A stretch of DNA of 64,000 nucleotides, from NCBI GenBank assembly GCA_021044545.1, contig CP087990.1, forward strand, positions 806,001 through 870,000. Reading direction: 5' to 3'. A program made the translations under genes and the position numbers. Under the pieces are notes generated by a model. It had not been told where the DNA came from. It did no database searches and worked only from the letters and a program-made list of their open reading frames with translations. Each line of letters opens with the position of its first letter. Within the stretch, counting starts at the first letter, position 1. The stretch is from Comamonadaceae bacterium M7527 (GTDB taxonomy: Bacteria > Pseudomonadota > Gammaproteobacteria > Burkholderiales > Burkholderiaceae_C). Positions 18,527-27,392 of the stretch are shown here, in pieces.

Positions 18527-19948
18527 TTAACTGCTCGCGATGCGGGCGATGTCATTAAATAGTGCCACGGCCATTAGTGCAAACAGCACCGCCATGCCAC
18601 CTCGGGTCAAGCCCGCCATCCATTGAGGCGTAACCGGTTTTCCTGTAACCCACTCCCAAAGATAATACATCAGGTGTCCACCGTCCAAGACCGGGATTGG
18701 CAACAAATTCAGTACGGCCAGGCTCACACTGATAAGGCCCAGAAAGGTTAAATAAGCGCCCAAACCCACGCTGGCGGACTGCCCTGCCACCTCGGCGATG
18801 GTAATGGGGCCGCTTAGATTGGACAGTGACGCCTCACCCATGACCATTTGCATCAACATGCGCAGCGACATGGCGGCCACATCCCAAGCTTTGGCCGCAC
18901 CCTGCGCCAAGCCCTCCAACAGGCCAGCACGCACCAGAAAACTCTCTGGCAGCGCGCCCACATAAGCGCCTATTCGGCCAATGTGATTCTGCGCACCTTC
19001 AGCCAAGCCAACAGCCTGGACTTGCTGGGCATCCAGCAGGTAAGGCTGGGGCTGCACTGCCAACTCAAGCGTTTGCTCACCCCGTTGCACCAGCCACACC
19101 TGAGGCGCCAACGCATTGCCAGCGGCATCAACACGGCTTTGAATATGCTGGCGCAGGGCCTGCGCATCAACAACACGCTCGCCATCAATGCTCAACACTT
19201 GGTCCCCCATTTGCAAACCGGCAGCAGCGCCTGCGCCACCAGCGACCACTTGGCCAATATCGGCCTGCATAAACGGTACCGTAATACCCAGGGCGTTAAA
19301 GGTCTGAGCACTGGGCTCCTTGCTGGGCAGCCTGGAGATGTTCAGCGCATACCAGCGCAATGGGGACAACGTGGCATCGGCGCTGCTGGCCACGCCCAGC
19401 TCCAAATCCACTCCGGCTGAGACCGCTTGGCTGAGCTCCCATCGCAGCGCCTGAAATGAACGCACTGCCTGGCCGGTATCCGCCCCCACTGAGCGAACCT
19501 CGCGCACATGGTCTCCGGCACGCAAACCTGCTTGCGCAGCCAAACTGGCCGCGGCCGGTTGGCTCAATATGGCTTGCTGCTCTTGCACACCCCACCACTG
19601 CACGCAGGCGTACAGCAACACTGCCAACAATGCATTGGCAACAGGGCCAGCCGCCACAATAGCCGCGCGCTTGCCCAAGGACTGGTTGTTAAACGCCAAG
19701 TGCCGCTGATCGGCTGCCACTTTGTCTTCGCGCTCATCCAGCATTTGCACATAACCTCCCAGCGGGAGCAAACACAGCACAAACTCGGTGTCGTCCGGGC
19801 TTTTGCGCCACTTCACCAGTGGCTTGCCAAAACCAATAGAGAATCGCAACACCTTCACGCCACACCACCGTGCGACACGGTAATGACCAAACTCATGAAA
19901 CGCAATGAGTGCGCCCATTCCCACAGCGAAAGCCAATAAGGTCAACAT
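18527..19948 (-). CDS. rseP: Site-2 metalloprotease RseP
   Basis: Intramembrane zinc protease that cleaves anti-sigma factors such as RseA in the envelope stress response. The zinc motif HEFGH is in the first membrane helix (GALIAFHEFGHYRVARW); the third ligand Asp is in PVLDGGHLMYY near the C-terminus. Two PDZ domains lie between (LRAGDHVREV and LQMGDQVLSIDGERVVDA). The start at MLTLLAF gives 473 residues and begins 4 bases after dxr; the longer open frame would lie inside dxr. Linkage to bamA and skp fits an envelope biogenesis operon. Confidence 0.94.
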   Translation of the reverse strand: MLTLLAFAVGMGALIAFHEFGHYRVARWCGVKVLRFSIGFGKPLVKWRKSPDDTEFVLCLLPLGGYVQMLDEREDKVAADQRHLAFNNQSLGKRAAIVAAGPVANALLAVLLYACVQWWGVQEQQAILSQPAAASLAAQAGLRAGDHVREVRSVGADTGQAVRSFQALRWELSQAVSAGVDLELGVASSADATLSPLRWYALNISRLPSKEPSAQTFNALGITVPFMQADIGQVVAGGAGAAAGLQMGDQVLSIDGERVVDAQALRQHIQSRVDAAGNALAPQVWLVQRGEQTLELAVQPQPYLLDAQQVQAVGLAEGAQNHIGRIGAYVGALPESFLVRAGLLEGLAQGAAKAWDVAAMSLRMLMQMVMGEASLSNLSGPITIAEVAGQSASVGLGAYLTFLGLISVSLAVLNLLPIPVLDGGHLMYYLWEWVTGKPVTPQWMAGLTRGGMAVLFALMAVALFNDIARIASS

Positions 19949-19952
19949 AGTC

Positions 19953-21155
19953 TTATACCTGCGCCGCGTTGCCAGACCACTGCGCCACCAACTCGCTGGC
20001 TTTGGCACGGCTTTGCGCATCCAGCTCAAGCAAAGCGTCTACGCTGCTGGCCTTGATGCTGTTGCTCATGCCCAGTACTGCCTGGTTGACGGCAACAATC
20101 TGGTCAAAACGTATGCGCTCGTTTAAAAACGCCTCAACGGCCACCTCGTTGGCCGCGTTGAGCACAGCGGTGCTGCCAGCGGGGCCACGCAAGGCGTCCC
20201 ATGCCAAAAACAACCCCGGAAAGCGCTCAGGGCTTGGCACTTCAAATGTGAGGCTGGCCATACTGGCAAAGTCCATGGCCTGCGCGCCACTGGTCATACG
20301 CTCTGGCCAAGACAAACCGTAGGCAATAGGCACGCGCATATCGGGCGTGCCAAGCTGCGCCACCACAGACCTGTCGTTGAATTGCACCATGGAGTGCACC
20401 ACACTTTGCGGGTGTATCACCACGTCCAGACGCTCAGGGGCAGCACCAAATAAATGATGCGCCTCTATCACCTCTAATGCCTTGTTCATCATGGTGGCCG
20501 AGTCAACCGAGATTTTGCGGCCCATTACCCAATTGGGATGCGCAACCGCCTGCGCAGGTGTGACGTCGCGCAATGTGCTCGGGTCGCGTGTTCTAAAGGG
20601 CCCTCCAGAGGCCGTGAGTATGATTTTTTCAATACGCCTGCTCCACGTGCTGGCGTCTTCAGGCAGCGCCTGAAAAATGGCAGAGTGCTCACTGTCTATG
20701 GGCAGCAACGTCGCGCCGCCTGTGGCAACTGCCTGCATAAACAAACCACCGCCTACAACCAGCGCCTCTTTGTTGGCCAGCAGCAAACGCTTACCCGCAT
20801 GGGCTGCAGCCAGACAAGGTGCCAAGCCCGCAGCGCCCACGATAGCCGCCATCACCATGTCTACTTCAGGCGCCGCGCTGACCTCACACATGGCAGCCTC
20901 ACCAGTGCGCACTTGCGTTGACAAGCCTTCGCTGCTTAGCCGCTCAGCCAGTCGCTTTGCAGCCTGTGTATCCGCCATTACGGCGAATTTCGGCTTAAAG
21001 GTCGCACACTGCTGAACCATCAGATCCACCTGCGTGGCTGCGCACAAGGCATACACCTCAAACGCGTCGGTGTTGCGGCTTATCACGTCCAGTGTGTTGG
21101 TACCAATAGAGCCAGTGCTGCCCAATACCGTGATTTGTTTTTTTGCAGAAGTCAT
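19953..21155 (-). CDS. dxr: 1-deoxy-D-xylulose-5-phosphate reductoisomerase
   Basis: Second enzyme of the MEP isoprenoid pathway, making 2-C-methylerythritol 4-phosphate with NADPH. The 400 residues carry the NADPH site VLGSTGSIGTNTLDVI, LLANKEALVVGG, the metal/substrate segments LPIDSEHSAIFQAL and ASGGPFR, and NWVMGRKISVDSATMMNK. It lies 7 bases after cdsA and 4 before rseP. Confidence 0.97.
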   Translation of the reverse strand: MTSAKKQITVLGSTGSIGTNTLDVISRNTDAFEVYALCAATQVDLMVQQCATFKPKFAVMADTQAAKRLAERLSSEGLSTQVRTGEAAMCEVSAAPEVDMVMAAIVGAAGLAPCLAAAHAGKRLLLANKEALVVGGGLFMQAVATGGATLLPIDSEHSAIFQALPEDASTWSRRIEKIILTASGGPFRTRDPSTLRDVTPAQAVAHPNWVMGRKISVDSATMMNKALEVIEAHHLFGAAPERLDVVIHPQSVVHSMVQFNDRSVVAQLGTPDMRVPIAYGLSWPERMTSGAQAMDFASMASLTFEVPSPERFPGLFLAWDALRGPAGSTAVLNAANEVAVEAFLNERIRFDQIVAVNQAVLGMSNSIKASSVDALLELDAQSRAKASELVAQWSGNAAQV

Positions 21156-21162
21156 AGTGGTT

Positions 21163-22011
21163 TCAAACCGTCACCAACATCATGCCCAGTGGCAACACGG
21201 GCAGTAGCGCATCAACGCGATCAAGCACACCGCCGTGCCCTGGCAACAGACCGCTTGAGTCTTTAACGCCCGCACAGCGTTTGACCAGGGACTCCACCAA
21301 ATCACCCACCACAGCCATGCACGTCAGCCACAACACACCCACCACCAGCAGCACTGGTGAGCGCTCTAACAAATGGGTGTAAATGCTGGCGCTATCCGTG
21401 ACGTAGTGGGCATCAAACCACACCCATACAAAGGCCAACACCATGACCGCAGCCGCACCACTAAAGGCCCCTGCCCACGTTTTGCCGGGGCTAATGGCCG
21501 CTGCCAACTTGCGTTTGCCCCAGGCGCGCCCACCAAAATAAGCAGCCACATCAGCCACCCACACCAGCACCATCAGCGACAGCAGAAAGTTGATGCCCGT
21601 CTGGTGGGCGCTGGCCATAGCCAGCCAGGTCAGCGACAGCAAGGCCCAGCCAATCAGCAAGCGCGCAGCGGCACTGGAGTTGGACCAGCGGCTCAGGCCA
21701 ACACGAATCAGCCAAGCAGACCCCAACACCCAAGCGCCTGCGCACAGCAGCCACAAACCGCGCATCACACCTGCATGCTCCGGCAACAATTGCGGCGCGA
21801 GCCACCACACGTATGCCAAGGCTGCGCCTATGGCAGCACCGGCCACGCCGGACACCACAGAAGACGCACCGTTTAGCCGCCCCCATTCCCAACAACCGGC
21901 GGCAATCAGCACCAGCGTGATGGCAGCAAAATAGCTGGCATCGCTGGCAAATAGCGCCGGTAACAACAGGGCCAACAGCACAACGGCGGTGATGATGCGG
22001 GGTATGAGCAC
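21163..22011 (-). CDS. cdsA: Phosphatidate cytidylyltransferase
   Basis: Makes CDP-diacylglycerol, the precursor of all phospholipids, in the inner membrane. The 282 residues contain several hydrophobic helices and the C-terminal family signature with GDLVESLVKRCAGVKDS, GLLPGHGGVLDRVDALL. A GTG start is chosen because GAGG lies 5 bases upstream and the hydrophobic N-terminus begins there (LIPRIITAVVLL). The open frame continues upstream into frr. Usually uppS sits between frr and cdsA; here it is absent. Confidence 0.92.
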   Translation of the reverse strand: MLIPRIITAVVLLALLLPALFASDASYFAAITLVLIAAGCWEWGRLNGASSVVSGVAGAAIGAALAYVWWLAPQLLPEHAGVMRGLWLLCAGAWVLGSAWLIRVGLSRWSNSSAAARLLIGWALLSLTWLAMASAHQTGINFLLSLMVLVWVADVAAYFGGRAWGKRKLAAAISPGKTWAGAFSGAAAVMVLAFVWVWFDAHYVTDSASIYTHLLERSPVLLVVGVLWLTCMAVVGDLVESLVKRCAGVKDSSGLLPGHGGVLDRVDALLPVLPLGMMLVTV

Positions 22012-22064
22012 GGCGTCCTCTTTTTTGTAAGTATTGCGCTGGTGGCGTGTTACGTCTTGCATGT

Positions 22065-22090
22065 AAAAACGGGCGCCAGGCGCCCGTTTT
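22065..22090 (-). terminator. Terminator between frr and cdsA
   Basis: The inverted repeat ACGGGCGCC/GGCGCCCGT is followed on the minus strand by a run of five T. It lies just after frr and ends the rpsB-tsf-pyrH-frr group, in the position where uppS is usually found in related genomes. Confidence 0.75.
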
Positions 22091-22102
22091 ATGAGTAGGC
22101 GT

Positions 22103-22666
22103 TTAAACCGCCAGTATGTCAGCCTCTTTGCTCTCGACCAACTTGTCGACCTCGGCAATGTACTTATCGGTCAGCTTTTGGATCTCATCAGCCTGGCGAC
22201 GCTCGTCGTCTTCACTGGCGAGCTTTTCCTTGACCAAACGCTTGACCGCTTCGTTGGCGTCTCGGCGCAAATTGCGAATCGCGATTTTGGCGTCTTCGCC
22301 CTCTGATCGCACCACCTTGGTGAGCTCTTTGCGGCGCTCTTCAGTCATGGCGGGCATGGGCACACGAATGAGGTCGCCCTGTGAGGCCGGGTTTAAACCC
22401 AGGTCAGAGTCGCGTATGGCTTTTTCAATTTTGGGCGCCATGCCCTTTTCCCAGGGTGCTACGCCAATCGTACGTGCGTCCAGCAGCGACAAGTTGGCCA
22501 CTTGCGACAATGGCAGCATGGAGCCGTAATAGTCAACTTCCACCACGTCCAGCAGCTGTGGGTTGGCACGGCCAGTGCGCACGCGCTGCAAAGACGATTT
22601 GAATGATTCAATGGATTGGCCCATTTTGCGCTCTGCGTTAGGCTTAATCTCTTCCAAGCTTGCCAT
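22103..22666 (-). CDS. frr: Ribosome recycling factor
   Basis: Splits post-termination ribosomes together with EF-G. It is 187 residues, the family's normal size, with RTGRANPQLLDVVEVDYYG, LSLLDARTIGVAPWEKG and TEERRKELTKVVRSEGEDA. It follows pyrH by about 30 bases in the usual rpsB-tsf-pyrH-frr order and is followed by an intrinsic terminator. Confidence 0.97.
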   Translation of the reverse strand: MASLEEIKPNAERKMGQSIESFKSSLQRVRTGRANPQLLDVVEVDYYGSMLPLSQVANLSLLDARTIGVAPWEKGMAPKIEKAIRDSDLGLNPASQGDLIRVPMPAMTEERRKELTKVVRSEGEDAKIAIRNLRRDANEAVKRLVKEKLASEDDERRQADEIQKLTDKYIAEVDKLVESKEADILAV

Positions 22667-22697
22667 GAGTGTGTCTCTCCTAGATGTTTTAAAGCGC

Positions 22698-23408
22698 TTA
22701 AACGTGCACCAGTGTGCCTTCGTCTTCGCCGCTCACAACGCGCTTGAGCGCACCGTCTTTCAAAATACTGAATACTTTAATCGGTAAGTTTTGGTCGCGG
22801 CACAGCGCAAATGCAGTGGCGTCCATCACTTGCAGGTTTTTGGCCATGGCCTCGTCAAAACTGACGGTTGCATAGCGCGTTGCGCTGGGGTCTTTGGCAG
22901 GGTCTGCGGTGTACACGCCGTCTACTTTGGTGGCTTTCAGCACCATTTCTGCGCCGATTTCCGCACCGCGCAATGCCGCAGCTGTATCGGTTGTGAAGAA
23001 CGGATTGCCGGTTCCCGCACCAAAAATAACCACCTTGCCCTCTTCGAGGTATTGCAGCGCTTTGGGGCGTACGTAGGGCTCAACCACTTGCTCAATGCTG
23101 ATAGCCGACATCACACGTGCCACCACACCAGCCTTGTCCAAGGTGTCAGACAACGCCAAGGCATTCATGACCGTGGCCAACATGCCCATGTAATCGGCTG
23201 TGGCGCGGTCCATACCCACAGAGCCACCCGCCACACCACGGAAGATATTGCCCCCGCCAATGACTATGGCCACTTGCACACCCATTCGGGTGACTTCGGC
23301 CACTTCGGCAGCCATGCGGCGGATGGTGTCCTGGTTGATGCCAAACGCATCGTCACCCATCAAAGCCTCACCCGACAATTTCAACAAGATGCGCTTGTAA
23401 GCTGCCAT
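22698..23408 (-). CDS. pyrH: Uridylate kinase
   Basis: Hexameric UMP kinase of the amino-acid kinase fold, making UDP. The start MAAYKRILLKLSGEALMG gives 236 residues, as in relatives; the upstream open stretch includes the tsf terminator. Key segments are VAIVIGGGNIFRGVAG, DYMGMLATVMNALAL and FGAGTGNPFFTTDTAAALR. Confidence 0.97.
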   Translation of the reverse strand: MAAYKRILLKLSGEALMGDDAFGINQDTIRRMAAEVAEVTRMGVQVAIVIGGGNIFRGVAGGSVGMDRATADYMGMLATVMNALALSDTLDKAGVVARVMSAISIEQVVEPYVRPKALQYLEEGKVVIFGAGTGNPFFTTDTAAALRGAEIGAEMVLKATKVDGVYTADPAKDPSATRYATVSFDEAMAKNLQVMDATAFALCRDQNLPIKVFSILKDGALKRVVSGEDEGTLVHV

Positions 23409-23444
23409 GGTTTTGTCCTTTGACTGGTTTGCGTTGTACACAAT

Positions 23445-23493
23445 TAAAAACCCGCATTTACCAAACCGCTTGGCAAACCCGGGGGTGCGGGTT
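23445..23493 (-). terminator. Terminator between tsf and pyrH
   Basis: On the minus strand AACCCGCA pairs with TGCGGGTT, with an inner arm TTTGCCAA/TTGGTAAA, followed by TTTTTAATT. It probably reduces read-through from the abundant rpsB-tsf message into pyrH. Confidence 0.6.
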
Positions 23494-23526
23494 GCACACG
23501 GCAACCCACAAGGTGGCGCTTACAAC

Positions 23527-24411
23527 TTAAGCGCCAGCCTTTGCAGCAGCAACTTGTGCGGCCACTTCGGCTGCAAAGTCGTCTACCTTTTTCTCTATGC
23601 CTTCGCCCACGATGTACATGGTGAATGCGCTGACAGTCGTACCAGCCTCTTTCAACATGGCCGCAATGGTCTGCTTGTCGTTTTTCACGAAAGGCTGGTC
23701 CATCAAGCTCACCTCTTTGAGGTACTTGGCAACAGCGCCTTCTATCATTTTGGTGGCAATCTCGGCAGGCTTGCCAGACTCTGTCGCCTTGATTTCGGCA
23801 ACTGAGCGCTCTTTGGCAATCAGGTCAGCAGGCACGTCGGCAGATGTCAATGACACAGGCTTCATCGCGGCAATGTGCATCGCCACGTCACGGGCTGCTT
23901 CTTCGCTGCCTGTGTACTCAACCAACACACCAATGCGACCACCGTGCACGTAGCTGGTGACATTGCCTTCGGCGCGCTTGATACGACGGAAAGACATGTT
24001 TTCGCCGATTTTGCCGATCAGGCCTTTGCGAGCGTCTTCCAGCGTGGGGCCAAAACCGTCGATGGTGTAAGGCAATGCGCCCAAGGCTTCAACGTCGGCA
24101 GGGTTGTGCTTGGCGACCAGCTCGGCGGCCCCGTTGCACAAGGCCAGGAAGCTGTCGTTTTTGGTCACGAAGTCTGTTTCGCAGTTCACTTCGATCATGG
24201 CACCGGCGCCACCTTCGATGAAGCAGGCAACAACGCCTTCAGCCGTCACGCGGCTGGCCGCTTTGCCGGCCTTGTTGCCCAGTTTGACACGCAAAATTTC
24301 TTCTGCACGCTCCATGTTGCCTTCAGCTTCTGTCAAAGCCTTTTTGCATTCCATCATGGGGGCGTCTGTTTTGGCGCGCAATTCGCCAACCATTGCAGCA
24401 GTAATAGCCAT
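23527..24411 (-). CDS. tsf: Elongation factor Ts
   Basis: Guanine nucleotide exchange factor for EF-Tu. The start MAITAAMVGELRAKTDAPMM gives 294 residues. The UBA-like N-terminus, ECKKALTEAEGNMERAEEIL and EVNCETDFVTKNDSF are typical. An in-frame Met 10 codons upstream lacks family support. It is downstream of rpsB with an intervening hairpin. Confidence 0.98.
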   Translation of the reverse strand: MAITAAMVGELRAKTDAPMMECKKALTEAEGNMERAEEILRVKLGNKAGKAASRVTAEGVVACFIEGGAGAMIEVNCETDFVTKNDSFLALCNGAAELVAKHNPADVEALGALPYTIDGFGPTLEDARKGLIGKIGENMSFRRIKRAEGNVTSYVHGGRIGVLVEYTGSEEAARDVAMHIAAMKPVSLTSADVPADLIAKERSVAEIKATESGKPAEIATKMIEGAVAKYLKEVSLMDQPFVKNDKQTIAAMLKEAGTTVSAFTMYIVGEGIEKKVDDFAAEVAAQVAAAKAGA

Positions 24412-24467
24412 TTGTTTTCTCCAGTCATGGGGCCTGTACAAAGGCCACCCGTCAATACGTTAGTTAC

Positions 24468-24491
24468 AAAAAAGGGGCACAAAGCCCCTTT
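24468..24491 (-). terminator. Hairpin between rpsB and tsf
   Basis: AAAGGGGC/GCCCCTTT with a 5-base loop followed by six T on the minus strand. It is a compact terminator or attenuator adjusting the rpsB to tsf ratio. Confidence 0.65.
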
Positions 24492-24509
24492 CAATCAAGT
24501 CAAGGGCGA

Positions 24510-25265
24510 TTAGGCCTTGGCCTCGTCCTGCACTTCGACAAACTCGTCTTCACCCTTGGTGGCAGCGGCTTTTTGCGCTTGGGTGTTGGCGTTTGCGCGG
24601 CCATCAATGATGGCGTCAGCCATGGCCTTGGCGTACAAAGCAACAGCCTTGGAAGAGTCATCGTTACCGGGAATCACGTAGTCGATGCCTTCTGGTGAGT
24701 GGTTGGAGTCAACCACGCCAACCAATGGAATACCAAGCTTGCGCGCCTCGGAAATAGCAATCTTGTGGTAGCCCACGTCGATCACAAAGATGGCGTCTGG
24801 CAATGCAGCCATATCCTGGATGCCACCGATATCGCGCTCGAGCTTTTCCATCTCGCGAGAGAATGTGAGCTGCTCTTTTTTGCTCATGTGATCCAGGCCA
24901 CCCTCTTGCTGGGTCTGCATTTCTTTGAGGCGCTTGATAGATGTCTTGACCGTTTTGAAGTTGGTCAACATGCCACCCAACCAACGCTGGGTCACGAACG
25001 GCACGCCAGCGCGCTCGGCTTGCTCCATCACGATGTCACGTGACTGGCGCTTGGTGCCCACCATCAAAATGTTGCCGCCATTGGCTGCCAACTGGCGCGC
25101 AAACTTCAAAGCCTCTTCCATTTTTGGAAGTGACTTTTCCAGGTTGATGATGTGAATTTTGTTGCGATGGCCAAAAATGTATTGGGCCATTTTGGGGTTC
25201 CAGAAGCGGGTTTGGTGGCCAAAGTGCACACCGGCTTCCAGCATTTCACGCATAGTGACTGACAT
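24510..25265 (-). CDS. rpsB: 30S ribosomal protein S2
   Basis: Ribosomal small-subunit protein, 251 residues. It has MREMLEAGVHFGHQTRFWNP, QYIFGHRNKIHIINLEK, ERAGVPFVTQRWLGGMLTN and the C-terminal GIDYVIPGNDDSSKAV. It is the first gene of the rpsB-tsf-pyrH-frr group, preceded by a leader of about 160 bases. Confidence 0.98.
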   Translation of the reverse strand: MSVTMREMLEAGVHFGHQTRFWNPKMAQYIFGHRNKIHIINLEKSLPKMEEALKFARQLAANGGNILMVGTKRQSRDIVMEQAERAGVPFVTQRWLGGMLTNFKTVKTSIKRLKEMQTQQEGGLDHMSKKEQLTFSREMEKLERDIGGIQDMAALPDAIFVIDVGYHKIAISEARKLGIPLVGVVDSNHSPEGIDYVIPGNDDSSKAVALYAKAMADAIIDGRANANTQAQKAAATKGEDEFVEVQDEAKA

Positions 25266-25436
25266 GGTATTTTCCTAAAAAGGTTGGGTCTTAAAGCTCG
25301 CCTTAATCTGAACAACACAATCAGTCCCTGTTAATGAGCCGATTGACGCTGCGCAGACACCTGTTTGAGCGAGTTTGCGATTAAGCTGTACTGCGGGTCA
25401 CCCCATAACTCAGGGCACCAGTAGCAAAGCCATTCG

Positions 25437-25442
25437 ATTATA
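25437..25442 (-). promoter_or_regulatory. Candidate rpsB promoter (-10)
   Basis: A perfect TATAAT on the minus strand about 170 bases before rpsB, just beside the divergent amidase gene. It would give a long untranslated leader, as is usual for S2 mRNA, where the protein can regulate its own synthesis. The -35 element is not convincing. Confidence 0.45.
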
Positions 25443-25460
25443 GCCATATTTCAAGCACCT

Positions 25461-26783
25461 ATGACGACAACAGCCAGCACCAGCATGCGCGAGCACCCTG
25501 CCTTTGCCCACCTAGAGGCCGCACTGGCAAAAGCCGCAAGCCCCGCAGCAGCGCACGCCATGCTGCGGGTCGATGCAGACGATGCCCGCTTGGCACTGAT
25601 GCACCACGCTACACAGCACCAGCGGCCCACACCTGCGCTGTTTGGCTGGACCTTGAGCGTGAAAGACTTGTTTGACGTTGCCGGCCAGGTCACTGGGGCG
25701 GGCTCAAGCACAAGAGCCCATTTGCCGCCTGCCCAGCAAGACGCACCCGCCGTTGCCAGACTAAAAGCAGCCGGGGCTGTGGTGGTGGGACGCACCAATA
25801 TGACTGAATTTGCCTTTTCAGGCGTAGGCGTGAACCCGCACTTTGGCACACCCACCAACCCAGCTGACACCACAACGCCCCGCATACCCGGCGGCTCGTC
25901 CAGTGGCGCGGCGGTGTCTGTGGGTCTGGGCATTGCCGACATTGGCTTGGGTTCAGACACCGGTGGGTCACTGCGTATACCTGCGGCCTTGTGCGGCCTG
26001 GTGGGCTTTAAAGGCAGCGCTGGCCTGGTGCCCCTGACAGGTGCGTACCCGCTGTCGACCAGCCTGGACACGACAGGCGCCATTACTCAAACCGTAGACC
26101 AAGCCATTGCTGTGCACCAAGTGCTCAGTGACCAGAGCGTGGCGCACTGGGCCAAGCCGCTGAACCACCTGCGCCTTGGCATTTGCAGCAGCCATATGCA
26201 AGACGGTTTGGACGCCACGGTGCAAACGGCCTGGCAGCGCAGCCTCAACGCATTGCGCAGCGCCGGTGTAACCCTCATCAACATTGACAGCGACTGCTTC
26301 AGCGAGATCGCTCACATTCAAAGCCAGCACCCGCTGGCCTCCATTGAGGCTTACGGCTTGCACCGCGAATGGCTGGCCACTCACCAGGCGCAATACGACC
26401 CGCGCGTAGTCAAGCGCATAGCGCTTGGCCAAACCGCCACTGCAGCCGACTACATCGTGATGCAGCAGCGCCGGGCTTCCCTTGTTGCCAGCGTACAACC
26501 CATGCTGCAAAGTGTTGACGCCATGATGGGCCCCACAGTGCCAATAACGGCGCCAGCCATTGCCGATGTAGCGCCCGGGGCGCAGCATGATGAGATGTTT
26601 TTTAAAGTGAACGCGCAGTTGCTGCGCAACCCATCCGTTGTGAATTTTTTAGACGGCTGCGCCATCAGCGTGCCATGCCACAAGGGCGACGAGCTACCTG
26701 TGGGCCTGATGCTGTGGCAACGCCGGGGCCAAGATGGGCAGGTGCTTGGTATTGCCAAGCAACTGGTCGAGGCCGTTATTTAG
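25461..26783 (+). CDS. Amidase-signature family amidase
   Basis: Amide hydrolase of the GatA/AS family, 440 residues. The Ser-cisSer-Lys triad is visible: Lys in LSVKDLFDVAGQV, and the serines in IPGGSSSGAAVS and SDTGGSLRIPAALCGLVGFK. There is no signal peptide, so it should be cytosolic. It stands alone, not with gatC or gatB, so it is probably a catabolic amidase rather than the tRNA amidotransferase subunit; the substrate is unknown. Its end overlaps the convergent YggT gene by 4 bases. Confidence 0.88.
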   Translation: MTTTASTSMREHPAFAHLEAALAKAASPAAAHAMLRVDADDARLALMHHATQHQRPTPALFGWTLSVKDLFDVAGQVTGAGSSTRAHLPPAQQDAPAVARLKAAGAVVVGRTNMTEFAFSGVGVNPHFGTPTNPADTTTPRIPGGSSSGAAVSVGLGIADIGLGSDTGGSLRIPAALCGLVGFKGSAGLVPLTGAYPLSTSLDTTGAITQTVDQAIAVHQVLSDQSVAHWAKPLNHLRLGICSSHMQDGLDATVQTAWQRSLNALRSAGVTLINIDSDCFSEIAHIQSQHPLASIEAYGLHREWLATHQAQYDPRVVKRIALGQTATAADYIVMQQRRASLVASVQPMLQSVDAMMGPTVPITAPAIADVAPGAQHDEMFFKVNAQLLRNPSVVNFLDGCAISVPCHKGDELPVGLMLWQRRGQDGQVLGIAKQLVEAVI

Positions 26784-27331
26784 GCCACAAAGCCCAGCAG
26801 CACCTGCAACACCAGCATCAACAACAGCGCCGACAAGTCCACACCGCCAATGCGCGGGATGGCCCGCTGAAATGGCGACAACACCGGCTCAAGCAAGCGG
26901 GACAACACGCCGTAGGCCGGCGACTGCGGCTGCACCCAGGACAACACAGCGTACATCAACAGCAGGTAAAACAAGCCTTGCAACACCACACGCAACAGCA
27001 TTTTGAATGCCGCCACGGGTACAGCGGCCAGCATCACGGCACCCGATATATCGCCGCTGGCGGTGGACAAGGCCGCTGCCGTCCACAAGCCACCGTAGGC
27101 AAACGCCATGATTAGTGCGGCCAACAAACAGGCGCCGTCCCAACGCCCCAGTGACATGCCGCGCGGCAACATGCGACGCAGCGGCTGTACCAGCCAGTCT
27201 GTCACCGCCACCACAAAACGCCCTGGCTGCACGACCATGGTCATGCTGCTGGCAATCATCCACGCGCGCAGCAAACACGCGCCAATCAATACAAAAGCCA
27301 GCAAATCAATAACAAAGAACAAGGCGTGCAC
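26780..27331 (-). CDS. YggT family membrane protein
   Basis: Integral membrane protein of 183 residues with two copies of the YggT unit: hydrophobic segments LLAFVLIGACLLRAWM and LFYLLLMYAVLSWVQ, each followed by a short amphipathic part (WLVQPLRRMLP and RLLEPVLSPFQRAIP). Family members are linked to cell-division or envelope functions, but the biochemical role is not established. Confidence 0.85.
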   Translation of the reverse strand: MHALFFVIDLLAFVLIGACLLRAWMIASSMTMVVQPGRFVVAVTDWLVQPLRRMLPRGMSLGRWDGACLLAALIMAFAYGGLWTAAALSTASGDISGAVMLAAVPVAAFKMLLRVVLQGLFYLLLMYAVLSWVQPQSPAYGVLSRLLEPVLSPFQRAIPRIGGVDLSALLLMLVLQVLLGFVA

Positions 27332-27392
27332 AAAGCGTCTCCGAATGGTTGTTGCGTTGTATTTTTACACGAGCGGCGCCGACTACGCCCGC

